This document shows positions 43,142-43,444 of a DNA stretch of 43,444 bases, piece by piece. The DNA lies in NCBI GenBank assembly GCA_024711025.1, contig JANJTP010000019.1, positions 74,005 to 117,448 of the forward strand, in the 5' to 3' direction. The notes beneath the pieces were generated by a model. The model searched no databases, was not told where the DNA came from, and worked only from the letters and a program-made list of their open reading frames with translations. This stretch comes from Solirubrobacteraceae bacterium (lineage in GTDB: Bacteria > Actinomycetota > Thermoleophilia > Solirubrobacterales > Solirubrobacteraceae). The translations under genes were made by a program, and so were the position numbers. Every line of letters begins with the position of its first letter. Within the stretch, counting starts at the first letter, position 1.

Positions 43142-43444
43142 CCGGGCGCGCGCGGCTCGACGCGGCCGGCGAGCGCCCAGCACCACAGCGCGACGGCGAC
43201 CAGCGCGCCGTCGACGAGGAAGTTCAAGAGGTAGGCGAAGACGTCGTCGTCGAAGAGGAAGTAGGCACCGGCCGCGAGCGATGAGGCCGCCTTGCCGGCG
43301 GCGAGCACGAGCAGCATCGGGCGAAAGCGCGCGACGTCGAACGAGACGACGAGCGCGAGCCCGGCGATCACCGTCATGTAGGCGAAGCCGAGCGCGAGCC
43401 ACAGGCGCTGGTCGGTGCGAGGGCCCGGGTCGAATCCGCCGATC
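43138..43444 (-). CDS. Membrane protein of unknown function (5' partial)
   Basis: The frame is open to the window edge, so the gene starts outside; the first in-window ATG is at 43377 (79 aa). About 101 codons are visible: GGFDPGPRTDQRLWLALGF, then three to four hydrophobic segments (TVIAGLALVVSFDVA, MLLVLAAGKAASSLAAGAYFLF, AYLLNFLVDGALVAVALWCWAL) and a short basic end. The sequence suggests a small integral membrane protein of four helices or so. Its stop overlaps the CTG proposed as the GMC oxidoreductase start, so the two are likely cotranscribed. I do not recognise the family. Confidence 0.65.
   Translation of the reverse strand, partial: IGGFDPGPRTDQRLWLALGFAYMTVIAGLALVVSFDVARFRPMLLVLAAGKAASSLAAGAYFLFDDDVFAYLLNFLVDGALVAVALWCWALAGRVEPRAPG

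Noticed and set aside
42903-43402. Longer GMC oxidoreductase beginning near 43402
   Set aside because: The extra N-terminal part is Arg-rich and lies out of frame over a hydrophobic membrane-protein frame that is clearly the real gene there.

Overview
The window is very GC-rich (about three quarters GC by eye), carries almost only chromosomal housekeeping genes, and reads as an actinobacterium. I infer the class Thermoleophilia (Solirubrobacterales-like). The grounds are a complete dcw cell-wall/division cluster with a meso-DAP-type MurE (DNPR motif), a two-subunit glycine dehydrogenase, a DUF3352-type lipoprotein, Tad-type secretion proteins, and start codons often lying 7-9 nt behind a TANNNT -10 box. 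Taxonomy is inference from family knowledge; no search was run. No tRNA, rRNA, insertion sequence, prophage or CRISPR array was seen.

Layout. 1-1667: end of a Tad pilus operon (TadB-like, cut by the window edge, then TadC-like). 1764-3380: a convergent lipoprotein gene. 3381-3965: a 64-bp tandem array followed by the mraZ promoter and a 5' UTR with two hairpins. 3966-18883: the dcw cluster mraZ-rsmH-ftsL-ftsI-murE-murF-mraY-murD-ftsW-murG-murC-ftsQ-ftsZ, tightly packed and without murB. Together these genes make lipid II from UDP-MurNAc, flip and polymerise it, and place synthesis at the FtsZ ring. 19074-23557: glycine cleavage genes gcvT-gcvH-gcvPA-gcvPB. 23678-26230: a secreted subtilisin-like protease on the minus strand. 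26307-28503: trpS and an MFS transporter. 28672-30617: scpA-scpB (chromosome condensation), with a repeat-expanded ScpB tail. 30784-32546: a cupin gene and, convergent, rlmN. 32575-38987: rluB and then an aromatic amino acid block: aroH (chorismate mutase), a cupin, a HisC-family aminotransferase, aroF (DAHP synthase), tyrA and aroA. 39020-41164: ftsH. 41219-43444: on the minus strand, a GMC oxidoreductase and a partial membrane protein.

The most interesting signal is in the 325-nt gap before aroF. An unannotated 38-codon ORF (35347-35463) ends with five Phe, two Tyr and one Trp codon in its last 19 positions, and its stop codon runs directly into an 11-bp stem and further hairpins. This looks like a ribosome-mediated attenuator that senses aromatic amino acids and controls the aroF-tyrA-aroA operon.

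A second theme is promoter architecture. Eight genes have a TANNNT box 7-9 nt before the start codon, as expected for leaderless transcripts, and for murD and murC the box contains the TAG stop codon of the gene before. A third theme is minisatellites: four arrays with 35-, 44-, 64- and 81-bp units plus a CCGG-rich tract. Two of the arrays (after murC and after the MFS gene) begin inside the 3' end of the preceding gene and repeat its stop-codon region.
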